From Azadirachta indica (Eukaryota > Streptophyta > Magnoliopsida > Sapindales > Meliaceae), in contig CM040442.1 of NCBI GenBank assembly GCA_022749755.1, positions 16,094,457-16,158,456 of the forward strand: DNA of 64,000 nt, given 5' to 3'. Position 1 is the first letter of the stretch. Each line of letters begins with the position of its first letter. Shown one piece after another: positions 46,360 through 59,680 of this stretch. Both the position numbers and the translations under genes were made by a program. Below the pieces are notes generated by a model. It saw only the letters and a list, made by a program, of their open reading frames with translations, ran no database searches and was not told the origin of the DNA.

Positions 46360-49300
46360 ACATGATTGTCGGAGAGATGCTACTCTCTGATTTCTTTCAA
46401 GTGTTGTTGGACAGATTGGGTTCTTTTGAGCTTCTCAACTTCGTACGTCAACTTGGAGGCGGGGTTCATTTTGACCTGAAAAGCTGGGAGGAAACACTTG
46501 AGGATTATTCTGGCTGTTCTTGATGATGCAGAGGAGAAGCAACTGATGAAAAAAGCTGTGAAACTATGGCTTGAAGATCTGCAAAATTTGGGTTACGATG
46601 TTGAGGACATACTTGATGAATTTGCTACTGAAGCATTGAAGCGCAAAGGTCAGAAACACCTCATGCATTCTGCTTTCAATTTTTTCAATATGAAGTTCAC
46701 TACAAGTATGCGGTGAGAGATAGAAGATATTAGTAGCCGTTTGGAACATCTCTATTAACAAAAAGTAGAGCATGGGTTACAATTGACTTCTGCATGTGCT
46801 TCATCATCAACTGATGCGCTGCAAAGGCCAGCCGGTTCAAGCGTTCTAACAAACCGTGTTTTGTACGGAATGATGGCAACTTTCTTGTAATTCCAATTGC
46901 CGGCATGGCGGGGATTAGGAAAACAATTCTTGCTCGTGAGGTCTACAATGACAAGGCTGTTGATGATTTCAAGTTCGACATTAAAGCTTGGTTTCGTGTC
47001 TCCGACGTCTTTGATGTTTTGAGCATTTTAAAGGCACTACTCGAGTCAATCAACTCCACAGCGCCTAATCTAGACACTTTAAATGAAGTGCAAATTCAAT
47101 TGAGAAAGGCTGTGGATGAAAAAAATCTTGTTAGTCTTGGATGATGTTCGGAACAAGAACTATAACAGGTGGGAAGATCTAAAAGCTCCATTGTTGAATG
47201 TAGCACCAAAAAGTAAGATCATTGTGATGTTGCATTGGTAATGGGATCGAATGAACCTTATAATCTAAAGCTTCTTTCAGATGAAGATTGTTGGTCTATA
47301 TTTCTAAAGCATGCATTTGAAGGCAGATATTTTAATGCAGGTTGAGTTTCATAATTTCAATATAGAATTGTTTGAAAATGTGGTGGCTTACCCTTAGCAG
47401 TTAAGGCACTTGGTGGTCTTTTGCGTATCAAGAGAGATGATGCTTGGGATGGAATATTGAACAGCAATATTGTTGATGCATGGATTTTACAAGCCCTGCA
47501 CTAGGGTTTAAGGTAAGAATAGGTATACCCAAAGTCATTGAATGGCTCAAACCAAGTCTTCTTCTTCTATGCAATCCGAAGTTATGTCAAACAGGGGAAC
47601 TATTAAGAGCTACCAACAATGGTAGCTCAAGTTATCTCTTTGACAGCCAATGGAACCTCAGGGAAGCTTATGAATGGTGAAATGTACATTGCCTGTTTCT
47701 CACACAACCACTTTGCTTAACTCCTTTTGCCTCTGAACACTCCTATAATAGCACTGAGCTAATATGCAAACTCCCTGCAAAACATATCAAAGGTCAGATA
47801 GGAGCCACTACTCTAACGATCCCTTTTTGATACTTAAGTCAATGTCTAATCGAAGAGAAAAGGGTGAGGACACAAGTATTTCACTCTAAAAGTAATAGAA
47901 CAAGTCGAAAGTCAATATGGAGAAAGAAAACTCAAGAGGTGGTTAACAAAACTTAAAGGGTCAAAGGAGTTGAAACAAAATGTGATGAACAAAGTCTCTA
48001 TAGTGCGTTTACTGTGCATTCATGGAAGTTATCATGGCGGATGTGTGGGACAAATGAAAGAAAAGAGAGAGAATCCTTTTGAGGAAGATAACCTTTCTTT
48101 CCTAGGAATGTTGTGAATAGGTTGTCCCTTGTCAAAACTACAAATATATGCATTTATATAAAATAGAAATGCTTAAATCTGATTGGATGGAGAGTATTGT
48201 CATAACCTTGGCCTTTACCTTTACATATGTTCTCTCATTATTAGCTCTTAGTGGGCACTTGTTTATGTGACACGTATCAGACTAAGATAGGTGGGTCAAA
48301 CCTTATTGAAGCCTAAAACCCATGTGACAGACTCTTGTTCTCTATGGAGATTGCATTGTCCCTTATTGGACAAGTGGCGCACCCTTATTTGTTTCAACTA
48401 GCACACAGTTACCACCTGAGCTCTGCATAGTGTCTATACAGTATTTGGTAGGATCCTACTACATGCTAATCTTGTTGGTAGCTTGTCTGTTGCCATGGTC
48501 AAGAGTTATCTACTACCTTTTGAATGGTCTCCTACAAGATATTTTTGGTGCAAAACATGACTCAATGGTTATTATAAACACATCTAAAGGTGGGCCTTGG
48601 CGCAACTAAGCACTTAGGTGATCCTACTCCCTTATTTATGAGGACACATTAGTTTACTAAAGTTGGTCCAAACATTGTTGGGCGCATTGGAACACCATTT
48701 CCTTAATCTTTACATACGTGACATGGTATATGGCTAAGTTCATTATGCATGCCACGATATACGATTTCGTTCACCGTACATGTCATAGTATATGGGTATA
48801 CTTCCTACACACGCCATGTATACGGACATGCGAGGTAGTGTTCACTGTCGATAATTACTTGGGCGACATATAGCAGGGAGTCCACCTTGAGATGGGTCTT
48901 ATTTAGTCACATGGGAGGAGGGCTCTTGGCTTTCTCTGTACTAAGATGGTTCAGAGGTGGATCATCCATTACGACACTAACTGGCATTCTCGTGGACTTA
49001 TGTTCCACCACATGTCCAGTCATATTTGTCCCCCAACAAATATATTAGATCTTCTTGAAGAAAATGACATTCCCCTAGTGGTGAAATTAAGTTACCATTA
49101 TCTTCCTGCTCATTTGAAAAGATGTTTCATTTATTGTTCAATTTTTTCAAAAGATTACGATTTCTAAAAGAACGAAGTTGTTCTTTTGTGGATGGCTGAA
49201 GGTACTATTCAACAATCAAACGATGGTAAGCAACTTGAAGAATGGGCCGACGACTGCTTTGATGAGCTGGTGTCGAGATCAATTTTTCAACAATCTGATC

Positions 49301-51948
49301 GTGACGGTCTAAATTTATAATGCACGACTGCTTTGATTTCCAGAGAAACCGTTTTCAGGTTGGATATGAACAATCAGTTATCAAGAAAATTTCAAATGGT
49401 TCGTCGTTCTTCTTATGCTCGTAATCTGTGTGACGTTCAAAAAAAGTTTGAGATTTTTCATAAATTGTAATGTGAGAACATTTTTACCCGCATGTATAAG
49501 AGGTGGTTATTCTTACTGTTATATAAGTTATTGAATTCCGTATGATTTTTTTACAAAGTTCAAAAAGTTAAAGATTCTATCTTTGCAAGGACACCAAATC
49601 ACGAAGATACCTGTTTTTTGGAAAGATTTTAGTCCTTCAAGGTATGTCAAGCTTGCAGGCACAAACATTAGAAATTTACCCAATTCTACCAGCTCATTCT
49701 TTAACTTGCAATTTTTGATATTAAGAAATTGTTCTCTTCTCAAGAAGTTGCCACAAAAATTGAGGAACTTGATCAGTTTAAGCTGTCTTGATATACAAGG
49801 AGCAATCTTATTGAAAGAGATGCCTTGTGGAATGGACAAGTTAAAGAATCTCTGAACTTTGTCAAATTTTATTGTGGGCAACGGTAAAAAGTTATCTCCA
49901 TTGAAAGATCTGAAGAATTTAAAACTTGTTTGTGGGGAACTTTGTATCTCTGGATTGGAGAATTTGAATGATTTGCAGGATGCAAGAGAAGCTTCCTTAC
50001 GAGAGAAGCAGAATTTGGGAGCATTGTCGTTTTGATGGGGGGCTCAGTTTGACAACTCACAAGATGAAACAGTAGAAGGAAACGTACTTGACATGTTGCA
50101 ACCTTATAGAAGTATCAAATGGCTCACAATAAGAAATTATGGTGGCGCAAGATTTCCATTTTAGATAGGAGATTGATCTTTCTCGAAGATGGAGGTTGTT
50201 ACATTAGAAAATTGCAATAACTGCATATCTTTGCCTTTACTGGGTTTGTTGGGTTCACTCAAACACCTCACAATCAGAGGATTCACGAAACTGAAAAGCA
50301 TCAACTCTGAATTTTATGGGGAGGGTTGTTCAAAACCTTTTCAATCCTTAGAGACTCTTTGTCTTGAGAATTTGGCAGAATTGGAGTAATGGAACAACAG
50401 TGTGAAGGAAATAAGATTGTTGAAATACTTTCCTGCCTTCGTGAACTTTCCATTGTGAAGCGTCCAAAGCTCTCTGGAAAGTTGCCCGAGCTTCTTCCTT
50501 CGTTGGAGAAACTTGTTGGTTGTGAATGTGCAGAATTGGTAGTTCCTATCTCAAGATTTCCGTTGCTCTGCCAATTAGAAATTGTTAATTGCAAAGGAAT
50601 GGTGTACACCAGTACTGTAGTTGACACTAATTTGATTAAGTTTGTGAATATTTCAAGTAGTGCACTATGCTTGGAAGGATGCAAAGGGATGTTATACAGC
50701 AGAAGTCCAACTCAGTTGAAGTTTGTGACTATTTCAAATATTCTTGAATTTGGAGAGTTTTGAAGCAGGGATTTCAGATGGTGGAGACTTTGACGATTGG
50801 CTATACTGATGATGAGGTATCAAATTGGCGGGCTGTACAAGGGCTAAATATTTGCACCTACACTGATGATGAGGTATCAATTGAAGAAAATTGCTTAAGT
50901 CCTGTTTCATTCCCTCAGGTAAATTTTCTTACCAGTAATCTGAGGTCTCTTAAGATTAAAAGTAGCAGAGCTTTTAAATCCTTACCTGAGGAAATGATGG
51001 GTAACAATTCACAACTGGAAAGCTTGTAAATTAGAGATTGCGATTATTTAACATTCGTTGCAAAACGCAAGCTACCTTCATCTCTTAAAAGTCTTGAGAT
51101 ATGGTGTTGTAACAGCTTGTTTAGTGGAGAATGGGGAGGATGCTTCTTCTTCTTAAAAGTCTTCATCAAGGATCCTGAAAACCCTTCGAATTGTCGATTG
51201 CCCAGTGCTTACCACTTTGTTATCTGGAAGCCTCTACATAATTAATTGTCGAGAGCTACGGTCATTGCCCGATGTCCTGCACAATCTTTGCTTTTTGCAG
51301 AATATCTGTTTATGGAATTGCTCAAGTCTTGCTTGCTTTCCAGGAAGGGGACTGCCCAGCACTATCTCCGGTGTTTCAATTACCAATTGCGAGAATCTTA
51401 AAGCCCTACCCACCGACATAAACAAACTCAACTCTCTTCGTAATCTAATGGTAACAGCATGTCCAAGTATTACATTATTGCCACAACAAGGTTTTCCCAC
51501 CAGCCTAACAGCAGTTCAGATTGGACGTGTCAAATTCTGTAAGGAAGTGACTCGGTTGGGGTTGCACAGGCTTACTTCTCTTACACGCCTCGATATTGAA
51601 GGACGTGATAACAATGCCGAGTCCTTTCCAGAGGAGCAGATTGGAATGGTGTTGCCCACCTCTCTAATTTATTCGAGATTTTATAGATTCCGAAAAATGA
51701 AGTACCTGTCTTAAACGGGTTTTCAAAGCCTCACCTCTCTTGAAACTTTACGCATCTCTGACTGCCCAAAGCCGAAATAATTGCCGGAGTTGTGCCTTCC
51801 ATCCTCACTTGGGCAATTATTAATTGACCGTTGTCCATTGCTGAAAAACAATTTCAAAAGGGATAAAGGAACAGGGTGGTCCAAGATATCTCACATTCCT
51901 CACGTTATGATAGATTACAAATCCATCTTCGATCCATATGCTTATTGA
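46360..51948 (+). pseudogene. CC-NBS-LRR disease resistance gene (RPP13-like 1 type), broken
   Basis: The start MIVGEMLLSDFFQVLLDRLG and ILAVLDDAEEKQL with YDVEDILDEFATEAL mark an Rx-type coiled-coil domain. A nucleotide-binding domain follows with a degenerate P-loop (GMAGIRKTI, where GMGGIGKTT is usual), [39 protein letters not shown] and [15 protein letters not shown]. Next come [13 protein letters not shown] and [15 protein letters not shown], then many irregular LRRs, ending SHIPHVMIDYKSIFDPYAY at 51948. Lesions include a frameshift near 46500, TGA at about 46714, frameshifts near 46890 and 47130, a 1.57-kb insertion at 47471, TAA at about 49165 and several stops in the LRR part. In living form such proteins sense pathogen effectors in the cytoplasm. 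This copy cannot make a full protein. Confidence 0.92.
47471..49038 (+). mobile_element. Solo LTR inside the NBS-LRR pseudogene, 1,568 bp
   Basis: The inserted DNA begins TGTTG and ends CAACA, the inverted TG...CA ends of an LTR. It is flanked on both sides by AATAT (47466-47470 and 49039-49043). Removing it with one AATAT restores the local frame of the resistance protein: NSNI is followed by [12 protein letters not shown]. That proves the boundaries. No gag or pol lies inside. A TATA-like 'tttatataaaatag' at about 48155 suggests plus orientation. Such a structure arises when a full retrotransposon recombines between its two LTRs. Copia or gypsy origin cannot be decided here. Confidence 0.88.
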
Positions 51949-54900
51949 TTTTTATTTATAAGGTTTTATTTATTGATTCTATCTGCATCCAGTTTTATAA
52001 ATTAGTAATCTCTTTATATGCCCTTAATTAAGTTAAAAATACGAATAATTAACTAAATTTTTCCCATTTTCAGTTTTCAGATACTTTGCGAAAACTAATT
52101 TGCAGGGACAACAAAGGTGCTCAAATTCGTTGGGGTAATTAGTATATTTTCTGCTGATTAATACCTAATGTGAAGTTTGATTCATTACTTCTAAAAAAAT
52201 GTTGTTCAGATAATAGACAGACGGGTACAGAATTTAGGGTAAGTCAATTCATTCTATGTTTTAATTCACAGATAGACGGTTGATAGTTTCGATCCAGAAT
52301 TGGAGTATGACATTTTTTCTGCAATACATTCGAAGTTTTCAACTCTGTTATATCCTCAGGTTATCAGCTGTCTCAACTGCTTTATTTTTTGTGTTACAAA
52401 CGAGCGAAAAAGGTAACCAGAAGAAATAGGAAAGTTCAGTCAAATTCTGATGTTTGTTTTTCATTTTGTTTCCATTTATGCTAAAGTTGCTTCTGTTTCC
52501 TTGCAGATGATCAATTTTGTTGTTGAAGTGGAATGAAAGTAAAATTAAGGATCCAAAATGAAAACAATACCTTTTATTGTCCCTGCTTGCATGTCTCTGA
52601 ATCGAATTAAAAGAAGGCCGCAAGGTCATAAGATGTTCCATTTTATGAAAAATGGGGTAAAAATTAATCCTTTTATGTTTCCCCAACACCATTTTCTTTT
52701 TCCTCTGGTAACATTTCATCTTAGTTTGCCTTCGTTTTGTAGATTATGAATGGCAGGAAGAAAGAAAATTTCTCATTCCATTTCATATTAATTTACTGAT
52801 TCAGAATTTGGGCGAAGCCAGCATCTGAAATTGGTACATGGTCCTTTCCAATCCTCCTTCCATTGCCTAATACCTTTTTTCAGAATTTTCGCATGAGTTA
52901 TGTCAAACTTAAGTAAGTTGTCTTGTTAATTCCTCCAGGATCTGTAGCTCAGAGCAGGAACGAATGGTAAAGTTTTCTGATTGCAAGTAGCCCATGTCCT
53001 GGAAGAAAACACAGATCCATGGCAAATGCATCTTCAGAAGAAACACATTTTAAAAAAGAATGCAGAAAATGATACACTTTTTTGAGGTCAAACAAATACA
53101 TTGATCCTCACTTGTTAACTTCTATTCATTGATAAATTTCCTGAAAGATAAATTTAAGACATTTATAGTTTGTTAGTAGTTGCAGTATCTGATACACTTT
53201 TCATTGCAATTTGTTCAATCTACATTACCATGTATTCTTAGCTGTTGTGCCTGAGAATCTGAGACACCCCTCCACTCCAGCATGTTCAGATCCTTAATGT
53301 CCCAGACGCTTGATAAACTTGGAGGTGCATTTGCTTCCAAGCTTTTCAATCCAGGGAGTGGTAGCCATTGATAATAATTCTGCAAACGGGATCAAAGCCC
53401 ACCAGTTTATACTGTAAAATCATTACAAGTTCCTGAGACAGCAAAATGAGTTTGTCAAATGAAACCAAGATCTGTTTTTGCGCTCTTTTAATCAGAAATT
53501 CTGATGCAAATGACACCAGGAAACTGCAGTTAGAGATTAATGAGATTTCCCATTTCATCAGCTATGAATTTTTGTAACAGAGTACTTGCCAAAGCCAGCT
53601 TCATTGAGAACAAAGTGAAGCAGAGGATTTTTTTACTCAGTAAACTCACTCAAATTCCGAACTTAAAATGTTAATCTCGACTTTATTTCCGGGGATTCTC
53701 CTCGCTTAGACGGAGAAGATCGAAACGCCCCGGTTTTTTTTTTTTTTTTTTGGGGTTTTACTTCGGACATAATGTCATTGACTCTCCAGAACCTTTGACT
53801 TTTGGTCAGACCACTCTGTCTGCGTACTGTCTTTGCTAATTAAAACGCACCGTATCTGTTTTTCTGGAATTTCCAAAATAACACCCGTATTGGACTTCTT
53901 TTATTTAGAAAAGAAAACAAAAACCCTACAATTTTTATAACATGTAACTCAATTTTTCTTTCTACTTGAATTTCAATAATTTTTTTATAAAATATATATA
54001 TATTGATATTAAATTTCATTAACTGATATCAACTAATAAATTTATTTATATGTGAGAAAATATTATTTTTTTATTTTCTCCTTTTATTAGTTGATTTGTT
54101 AAATTATTTGAAAATATTAATTTTGATAAAGTTCTAATTAGAGATGATCAAGTATATAGGTTTGTTTGGTTTGCGATTTGAAAAATATTTTCAAAATTTT
54201 GGATACGGTTTAAAAATATGAGTTGTAATTTTAATATTTTTGGTATTTAGAAATGTGTTTGATATAATATTTAAAAATTATTTTTTAATTTTTAAAAATA
54301 TAAAAATATTTTTGATATAATTTTTAAAAATAATAAAAATAAGGATATGTGTTCGATTGAAACTATTTTCAAATTTTTTTATTAAAATTTTATTAATAAG
54401 TACAAATATTTTATTGACGTTGGTTACTCAAAATTGGTATTTACGATATATAAATACAAAGAATATAAATTATTTATTCTTTCTAAAAATAAACTTAAAA
54501 AATAGTCAATGATTAAAAAATACTTAAAATTTACTTAACTTTAAAACTACAAAACCTAAATATTATTTTAAGATTAATTATGAACATAATCTAATCATGT
54601 TGCTCCAGCTGTATAATACTTAACTGTATTTAACTGTATTTATATGAGTGATATTTTCTTAACTTAAATTTATATCGGCTGATTCTTTGTTGGGTTTGAC
54701 TTATGTAATAAGTCTGACAATCCGCTGAGTCAGTGATTTATGAGGGGGCATGGGCCTAATTTTTTTTTTGCCTTCTCGTAAGGTGCGAGAAATCAGTCCA
54801 ACAATATATATTGTCAAAATAAAGACAAATTGCATCAAGATTGTATCTGTAAGTGAAGGCGCTAATCGATTTAACAACTAACGAATAAAATCTCGATACA

Positions 54901-55231
54901 AAGTTTTCAAAGTTTAAAGCTGTGCAGTTCATATATATTATTAAAAAAAAATAATTAAATTTCCACAATTTTTACCAAAAAAAATATTGTATTAAACAAT
55001 GTGACATAAATCAATATTAATAATAGAGAAGGATTAAGAGTTTTATTTTTAAACAAATTTTTATATTATTTTTAAAACGTTTGATTTAAAGATATTTATG
55101 AGATCGAATCTAACTATATATATATATATATATATCAGATTTAATTTCAATACACCTATCAAAAATAATATAAAAATTTGTGAAAAAATGGGCTTCGATC
55201 CTTCCCCTTAATATTAACATATTTCAATTCA
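51949..55231. other. 3' region of the resistance pseudogene and intergenic DNA
   Basis: 51950-53000 may hold the long, intron-containing 3' UTR of the resistance gene, since it has several unique, less AT-rich stretches and splice-like sites. On the minus strand 53225-53560 an open run includes WLPLPGLKSLEANAPPSLSS and WDIKDLNMLEWRG. It looks protein-like, but I do not recognise it, and it has no clear start. A poly-T tract lies at about 53730-53750. From 53900 to 55200 the DNA is AT-rich and empty, with a (TA)n tract at about 55117-55135. Confidence 0.4.
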
Positions 55232-55537
55232 TCATAATTTATTAAAAAAGACCGTATATATTTCTGTAGACTGTAATCTTTCGTTCAACTCCTTCTGTTC
55301 AGCTTTCAAGCTATTACGTTGCATGGAAACATTATGGTACTCCTTTTCAATCTCACCTATCTTCTTCTTCAATGCACCTATTTGAACTTGCAGCATACTG
55401 ATTTCATCGATCAGGATTCTCACTTTTTCATCCTTCTTCGCTCTTGATCTTCTCGCTGCTTCGCGGTTCTTCCTCCTACGTTCTTCTTCAGTCTTCGTAG
55501 CTTCGCAATCCGATTTGAAGCCTGAAGAGGTCGACAT
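55232..55537 (-). CDS. Short bZIP transcription factor-like protein, 101 aa
   Basis: This is a nuclear DNA-binding dimeric factor by family. The single intronless frame starts MSTSSGFKSDCEATKTEEER. The basic region has NREAARRSR, matching N-x7-R, and the first zipper Leu follows after nine more residues (R-x9-L), the invariant spacing of bZIP proteins. Heptad positions then run L, L, L, I, V, L, L, a zipper of seven heptads to about residue 88. The size and lack of introns recall plant group S bZIPs, though those are usually somewhat longer (about 140-200 residues) and have more sequence outside the zipper. The C-terminus (IYTVFFNKL) looks like an added tail. No upstream ORF of the sucrose-control type was found. 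It could be a small functional gene or a truncated duplicate. Confidence 0.7.
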   Translation of the reverse strand: MSTSSGFKSDCEATKTEEERRRKNREAARRSRAKKDEKVRILIDEISMLQVQIGALKKKIGEIEKEYHNVSMQRNSLKAEQKELNERLQSTEIYTVFFNKL

Positions 55538-58074
55538 ATATGCTTAATTTCGATGGTTCTCTATAAAGACAGAATCAATTTGTGTGTATGTGTATACATA
55601 TATATGTACTCCTCCCCTGGGTGAGTCATGAGTGAGTAACTAAGGTCTATCTATCTATGTATATCCATATGTATTATGCAGATTATTATTATGTAGTTTT
55701 GTGAAATAAAAACTTTCCTAAAGAACGGGGAATAGTTTATTATTTTGTCTTAAATAAATAAATGCAGAAAAATTAGATAGATCCAATACGTCAATAACCT
55801 GTTATATATGGAAAGTAAATTTTTAATTAATAAATTGCAAAGATACATAAAGTAGTATAATTTAGTTAATTTCCTAAACAACGAAAAATAATGGGCATTA
55901 ATTAATTATTTGCACAAACTAGACTAGACAGCTAGAGATGGGTTTTGAGTTTTGAGCGCAAAGATTAATTATCTCTTGCATTTTGTGTTTTATCATCTCT
56001 GTAGCAAAGATTTATGTCTTGTACTGTATGGTTGAATCAGCAAACACAGCACGATGCAAAGAAAGCCTGTTTGTTTGCTAACTTTTAATTAATATGTTGT
56101 GATATTTAATTAACATTTTATTTTGTATTAGTATTTCAAGGAATAATTACTAACAAATGGAAACTTCTTTATGTAGAATAGTGCATCATTTATATATATA
56201 TTATACGTACCATGGGTTACTCTCTCACAATTTCAGCTTCTGTGTATTCCATAAAAGAAAATTTTGCCTTTTACTTAGATGTATATAGGCCAAAATGTGC
56301 CTACGTGAGATACCTTCACTGTCAAGTTTCTTCCGGCTGCATGATGCAAAGTCCAAATCCCTTTGAAATTTACAAAAACGCTTTGATTTCTCTTCTCAGC
56401 ATTGTACATACAATGACTATCATCATCGGTAAGACATTATAAACTCATGTTCAAATTTAAAAAATTTTAGACATATACCAATTACCTTATGGTTTTTGAT
56501 AATTTTACTGCTTATTTCTTTGGTATTTCAAAACTACAATTTACCCTCCTATCGTTATAATGCTAACTTTTACATTTCACTTTCCAAGGGTTTGAACTTT
56601 GAACCTTAATATTTAAAGTTTAAATTTTAATTGTTAAACTAAACAAATCAAAATTATTAATTATGCATACTATATTATTGATTGTTAGCATACGTTAGAT
56701 AGATAATTAAATAAATATCAATTTAAAAAAATTTAAACAAATAATTATAATAAAATTATTTAATAAAAAGTAATTTCGAATTAAAATTTACTAATAACAA
56801 AAAAATTAAAGTTATAGTGTAATAAATTTATTTCCTTTTATATTTTAAAAATTTTTACAACAAAATCAAATAAAAATAGAATAAAATCTAAATTTCTTAT
56901 AAAGATCATTTATGAATGTGATATTTTGTAAAAACTAATAATGAATAAGTTCTTTTTTTTAAAATTGTTACAATATAAAAACATATTATTCAATAATTAT
57001 TCTAAAAAAATAAAAACAATTAAAGTGTTAATAAAGAGAAGTTATTTACTTTTTATAATTTTTGCATTAGTTTTTACAAAAAATTTAAATAAAATTTTCT
57101 TTTTCTTTTTATTTAAATTTATTTTATTAAATAATTTTATTTTTTTATTATTATTTTAATTTTTTAAAATAATTATTTATTTAGTTATTTACCTAATGTA
57201 TATAGTATATAACATAATATATAAATAATTAATTGATAATTTAATTAGTTTCGTGGTAAAGAATCAAATTCTTTTGTGGTAAATTTTTGGGTGTATAAAT
57301 TGAAGCCATTTTTGTCTCTATCTTGAATAGCAACTTTGGTATAGATTTTTATTATTATGACATGAAGGAACATTTTATGTCATAATAATATGATACGATT
57401 AATAATTAGTTCAGCTTTAAGTTCAGAAGTTTTGACACATAAATTCTTTTATGATATAATTAACTATTTAAATAATTATTTTATTCTCATTCATTTGTAA
57501 TTTAATACATTTATTTTATATTTTTTATTTTAAAAATATAAAAATATCTTTTTAATATTTTAAAAAATATTTAATATTATTTAAATAAAATTTATTAATA
57601 TTTCGGTAGATAACATTATAAATATTTTAGAATATATATTAAAATATATTAAATGAATAATACAATATTAAATAAGTCAAGTTGTGAGTTAATTTAAAAT
57701 ATATTATATCTTTATTTGATATAATAAGAATATAATATAATAATCCGAATTGTCGCATATAATGTCCATCTAATATTCTTATAACTCAAGAATACTTATT
57801 TGTTGATGATTAGGGATGTTAATTTGCAGACAAAAGTTGTTGTGATAATGATTTTTTAGCATTAATTTGTAGACATTACGATAAGACCTTTACAAATGAC
57901 TTTTCGTGGAGTAGCCGGTGGATGAGTGCGCTCTAGTTAAAGAGAAGTAGGCTACAGTTTTTGAGGAAAAATCAATCTTCTTTATTTACTTGTCTGTATT
58001 AATTGTGTATTTGCTATAATTTATAAAAAAAACAATAACGAGAATAAAATCGAAATGAACATAATTATAATTAC
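55538..58074. other. AT-rich intergenic DNA
   Basis: The bZIP promoter should lie at its left end. A 'tatgtgtatacatatatatg' alternating tract is at about 55587. A plus-strand open frame at 56212-56442 resembles nothing and has no supporting context. 56600-57720 is nearly pure A and T. Confidence 0.5.
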
Positions 58075-58655
58075 TGTAGTTGACTTTAATAAAAGAAAAC
58101 ACGCCACTCCAAATATTATTTTCTACTATTAAATATTACAATTGACTGAGATTGATTTGAGAAAAGATGATCCATACTTAAATAATTAAAATGTGTTGTG
58201 AAATGACCAAAATGACCATATAAAAAGACAATAAAATTTCTATGAACTCAAAATTATTTTTTCTACTTTTTATTTTCTTCCTTTTTTTTACTTCACTGGG
58301 TTTTTTCTTTTATTTTCTTTTCTTCTTCTTTCCTTATTGCCTCATCCCTTCTTAATAGGCTTTCATGGCTGCTACAAGCAACCTCCATGGCTGCTACAGG
58401 CAACCTTTATGGCTACTAAGAATAAACGAAAAAGAAAAAAAAAAGAATAAAGGAGACAGAAGGAATAAATGAAGCAAACGAAAAAAACAAAAGAAAAATA
58501 AAAAAATAATTTTAAGTTTTAAGTATTGTCTTTTTGCGGAGTAAGTTTGGTCATTTCACAACATATTATAATTATTTAAGGTTAAAGTTATCCTTCCTCC
58601 GAGCAACTTTACATTTAAGAGTAAAAAATAACATGATGACTTTTGTTAAAGTTGG
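58075..58655. mobile_element. Second fold-back element with pyrimidine and purine arms, about 0.6 kb
   Basis: The left arm 'aaataattaaaatgtgttgt' with 'gaaatgaccaaa' and 'aaaaagacaata' pairs with the reverse complement of about 58500-58580 ('aaataattataatatgttgt', 'gaaatgacca', 'aaaaagacaata'). Weaker pairing continues outward to about 58079 ('gactttaataaaag' against 'aactttaacaaaag'). Inside, a C/T-rich tract (58258-58350) faces an A/G-rich tract (58420-58500). The loop holds a 22-bp tandem repeat, 'catggctgctacaagcaacc'. There is no open frame, and ends and target duplication are not fixed. Confidence 0.65.
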
Positions 58656-59680
58656 ACCTGCATTGAAAATTGTAAATTTTATTTAGGGTAAATTGAAGAT
58701 TGTACATAATATGTTAGTATTTTAATTTAAATAAATAATATTTTTTGTTTTGAAAATTTTTTAAAAGTAATAAAATAAAACAAACCCTAAAAAGTTTAAC
58801 ATTTTAGTCTTAAATATATTAGAAATACGCCATAGAAACTAGATTGTGAATAGTGAGAAAATATATTATGTTATTTTGATTATATTTAGAGATTAAAATG
58901 ATAATATTTTAACAAGTCAAATTAACAAAGACAAATAAGATATAGTGGGGATGGGAACGTCTTCCCTTTTTCCACCTTATTTTCATTTTGACCTTCATTT
59001 CCTACCTCATTTTTCAATAAATTTAATGGAGTGAGAGATAGAGAATCCCCATCTAGGGAATGAATTTTCTATCCTCACTTATTTTCTCATTTCATATTTA
59101 CTTATACTATATACTCATTAAAAAAATATCATTAATATATATATATTATTATTTATATATAATAATTCAATTAAAAGTATAAAGTTGACTACTTGATATG
59201 AGGTGGGATCTTACCCCATTAATAATATAAGGATTAATCTCTCTATTCTCCATTAAATCATTTCAATTTTATCTTATCTGAAGTGAATCCTCGTGATTAA
59301 TTTGAGGCCCCAAACCTATAGGATATTTCATCATCTTTAAGTTAAACTAACAAAAATTTAAATTCAGTAGAATATCTTTTTAATGTCTCAAAACTCAATT
59401 GATATCTAACTCTCTCTAAAAATTCAGGGGTTTCCTAAAAGTTAGGGAGTATATTACAATATCCCTTCATTATTTTATATTTATATTACTATTAAATTAT
59501 CAATATTGTTATTTCTTTTAAACATACTTACGTGTAAGAAAATATAATTTTTGACAATTAACAAGAGACCAAATAAAAATTTTAATTTCATCTATTCAAA
59601 GGAGTAAAAGTTCCTTTTATAAAAAGAATTTTTGGCCAAAATATTTATGCTAAATTTTAACTTGTTTTGTCTCTTTTTGG
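58656..59680. other. AT-rich intergenic DNA
   Basis: No gene or defined repeat is visible. A short C/T-rich patch at 58960-59090 is the only compositional break. Confidence 0.5.

Noticed and set aside
47480..47680. Open frame at the start of the NBS-LRR insertion
   Set aside because: It lies inside the solo LTR and has no resemblance to gag, pol or resistance proteins.
56212..56442. Open frame of 76 codons after the bZIP gene
   Set aside because: No family features, no splice or promoter context and AT-rich surroundings. It is likely chance.
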